A stretch of 64,000 nucleotides of DNA, taken from NCBI GenBank assembly GCA_013397845.1, contig VZTG01002324.1, forward strand, positions 462,271 to 526,270, given 5' to 3'. The stretch's first letter is position 1, and each line of letters begins with the position of its first letter. Made by a program: the position numbers and the translations under genes. This document shows, piece by piece, positions 63,620-64,000 of the stretch. The notes below the pieces were generated by a model. The model searched no databases and was not told where the DNA came from. It was given only the letters and a program-made list of their open reading frames with translations. This DNA is from Melanocharis versteri (taxonomy: Eukaryota > Chordata > Aves > Passeriformes > Melanocharitidae).

Positions 63620-64000
63620 GCATGCTACAAACCCCAAATTATAAAGAATCAAAGAATTCAAAGTGGTAATAAAATTACTTTCTGGCTATGTGAGCAGATT
63701 TCAATAAATGATACCAAACCACTCTGTTTTCTTCACAGGAAAATGAGAAATGTAATAAAGATAGTCACATTTCTGTAACTGACAATAGGTGTACATGAAG
63801 TTTTAATGAAGTTTCAAGGAAAACATATCAATATAGCAGCTAATATTTGCATTAAAATCAGACATCCTGGAGCTCCAAATATTTTTTTTTAGATGACCTG
63901 TTACTATGTAGAAGGGCTACAAATCCTTTAGCAGTCCACAGGAAGGGATTCCTGCTCCCTCTCTTTCACAATTTTAGCACTGAAGTAAAACAATCCACAA
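63620..64000. other. Unique non-coding sequence to the window edge
   Basis: AT-rich sequence after the poly-A gap. No gene, RNA or recognisable repeat. Confidence 0.6.

Overview
The window looks like non-coding sequence from a bird nuclear genome. The diagnostic is a set of CR1 retrotransposon fragments whose 3' ends carry the sauropsid-type terminal repeats (ATTCTATG and its variants, or ATTCTATTCT-like). There are about twelve CR1 loci on both strands, nearly all 5'-truncated. I see no Alu, L1, B-element or other mammalian repeat. The low CR1 density and AT-rich composition fit a gene-poor part of an avian chromosome (intergenic or a very large intron). I cannot name the species or the nearest gene.

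No protein-coding gene, tRNA, rRNA, snRNA or CRISPR array can be supported. No open frame exceeds about 140 codons, and the longest ones lie in CR1 copies or in microsatellites.

Layout: 1-122 is TTTTG-type low-complexity DNA, followed by a CR1 3' fragment (287-558). 559-9789 is unique AT-rich DNA with a purine-rich tract and an ATATT-rich tract. 9790-17390 holds five CR1 fragments, one of them internally deleted so that reverse-transcriptase sequence abuts the 3' end. 17391-23274 is unique, with a perfect 20-bp palindrome. 23275-24173 has a TTTCA microsatellite and the longest CR1 copy, with a frameshifted ORF2 C-terminal remnant. 24174-35840 is mostly unique. 35841-39644 is one locus present two or three times, joined by single Ns; this is almost certainly an assembly artefact. 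39645-50504 carries a 3'-truncated CR1, a TAA microsatellite and a 50-bp alternating purine-pyrimidine tract. 50505-51455 pairs an old, diverged CR1/L3-like copy with a younger CR1. The rest is unique DNA with a candidate G-quadruplex and a poly-A run broken by a 36-N gap.

There is no gene network to describe. I found no convincing undescribed biological system. The most consequential observation is the false duplication at 35841-39644, which makes the locus about 2.1 kb too long and would mislead repeat, copy-number or gene calls.
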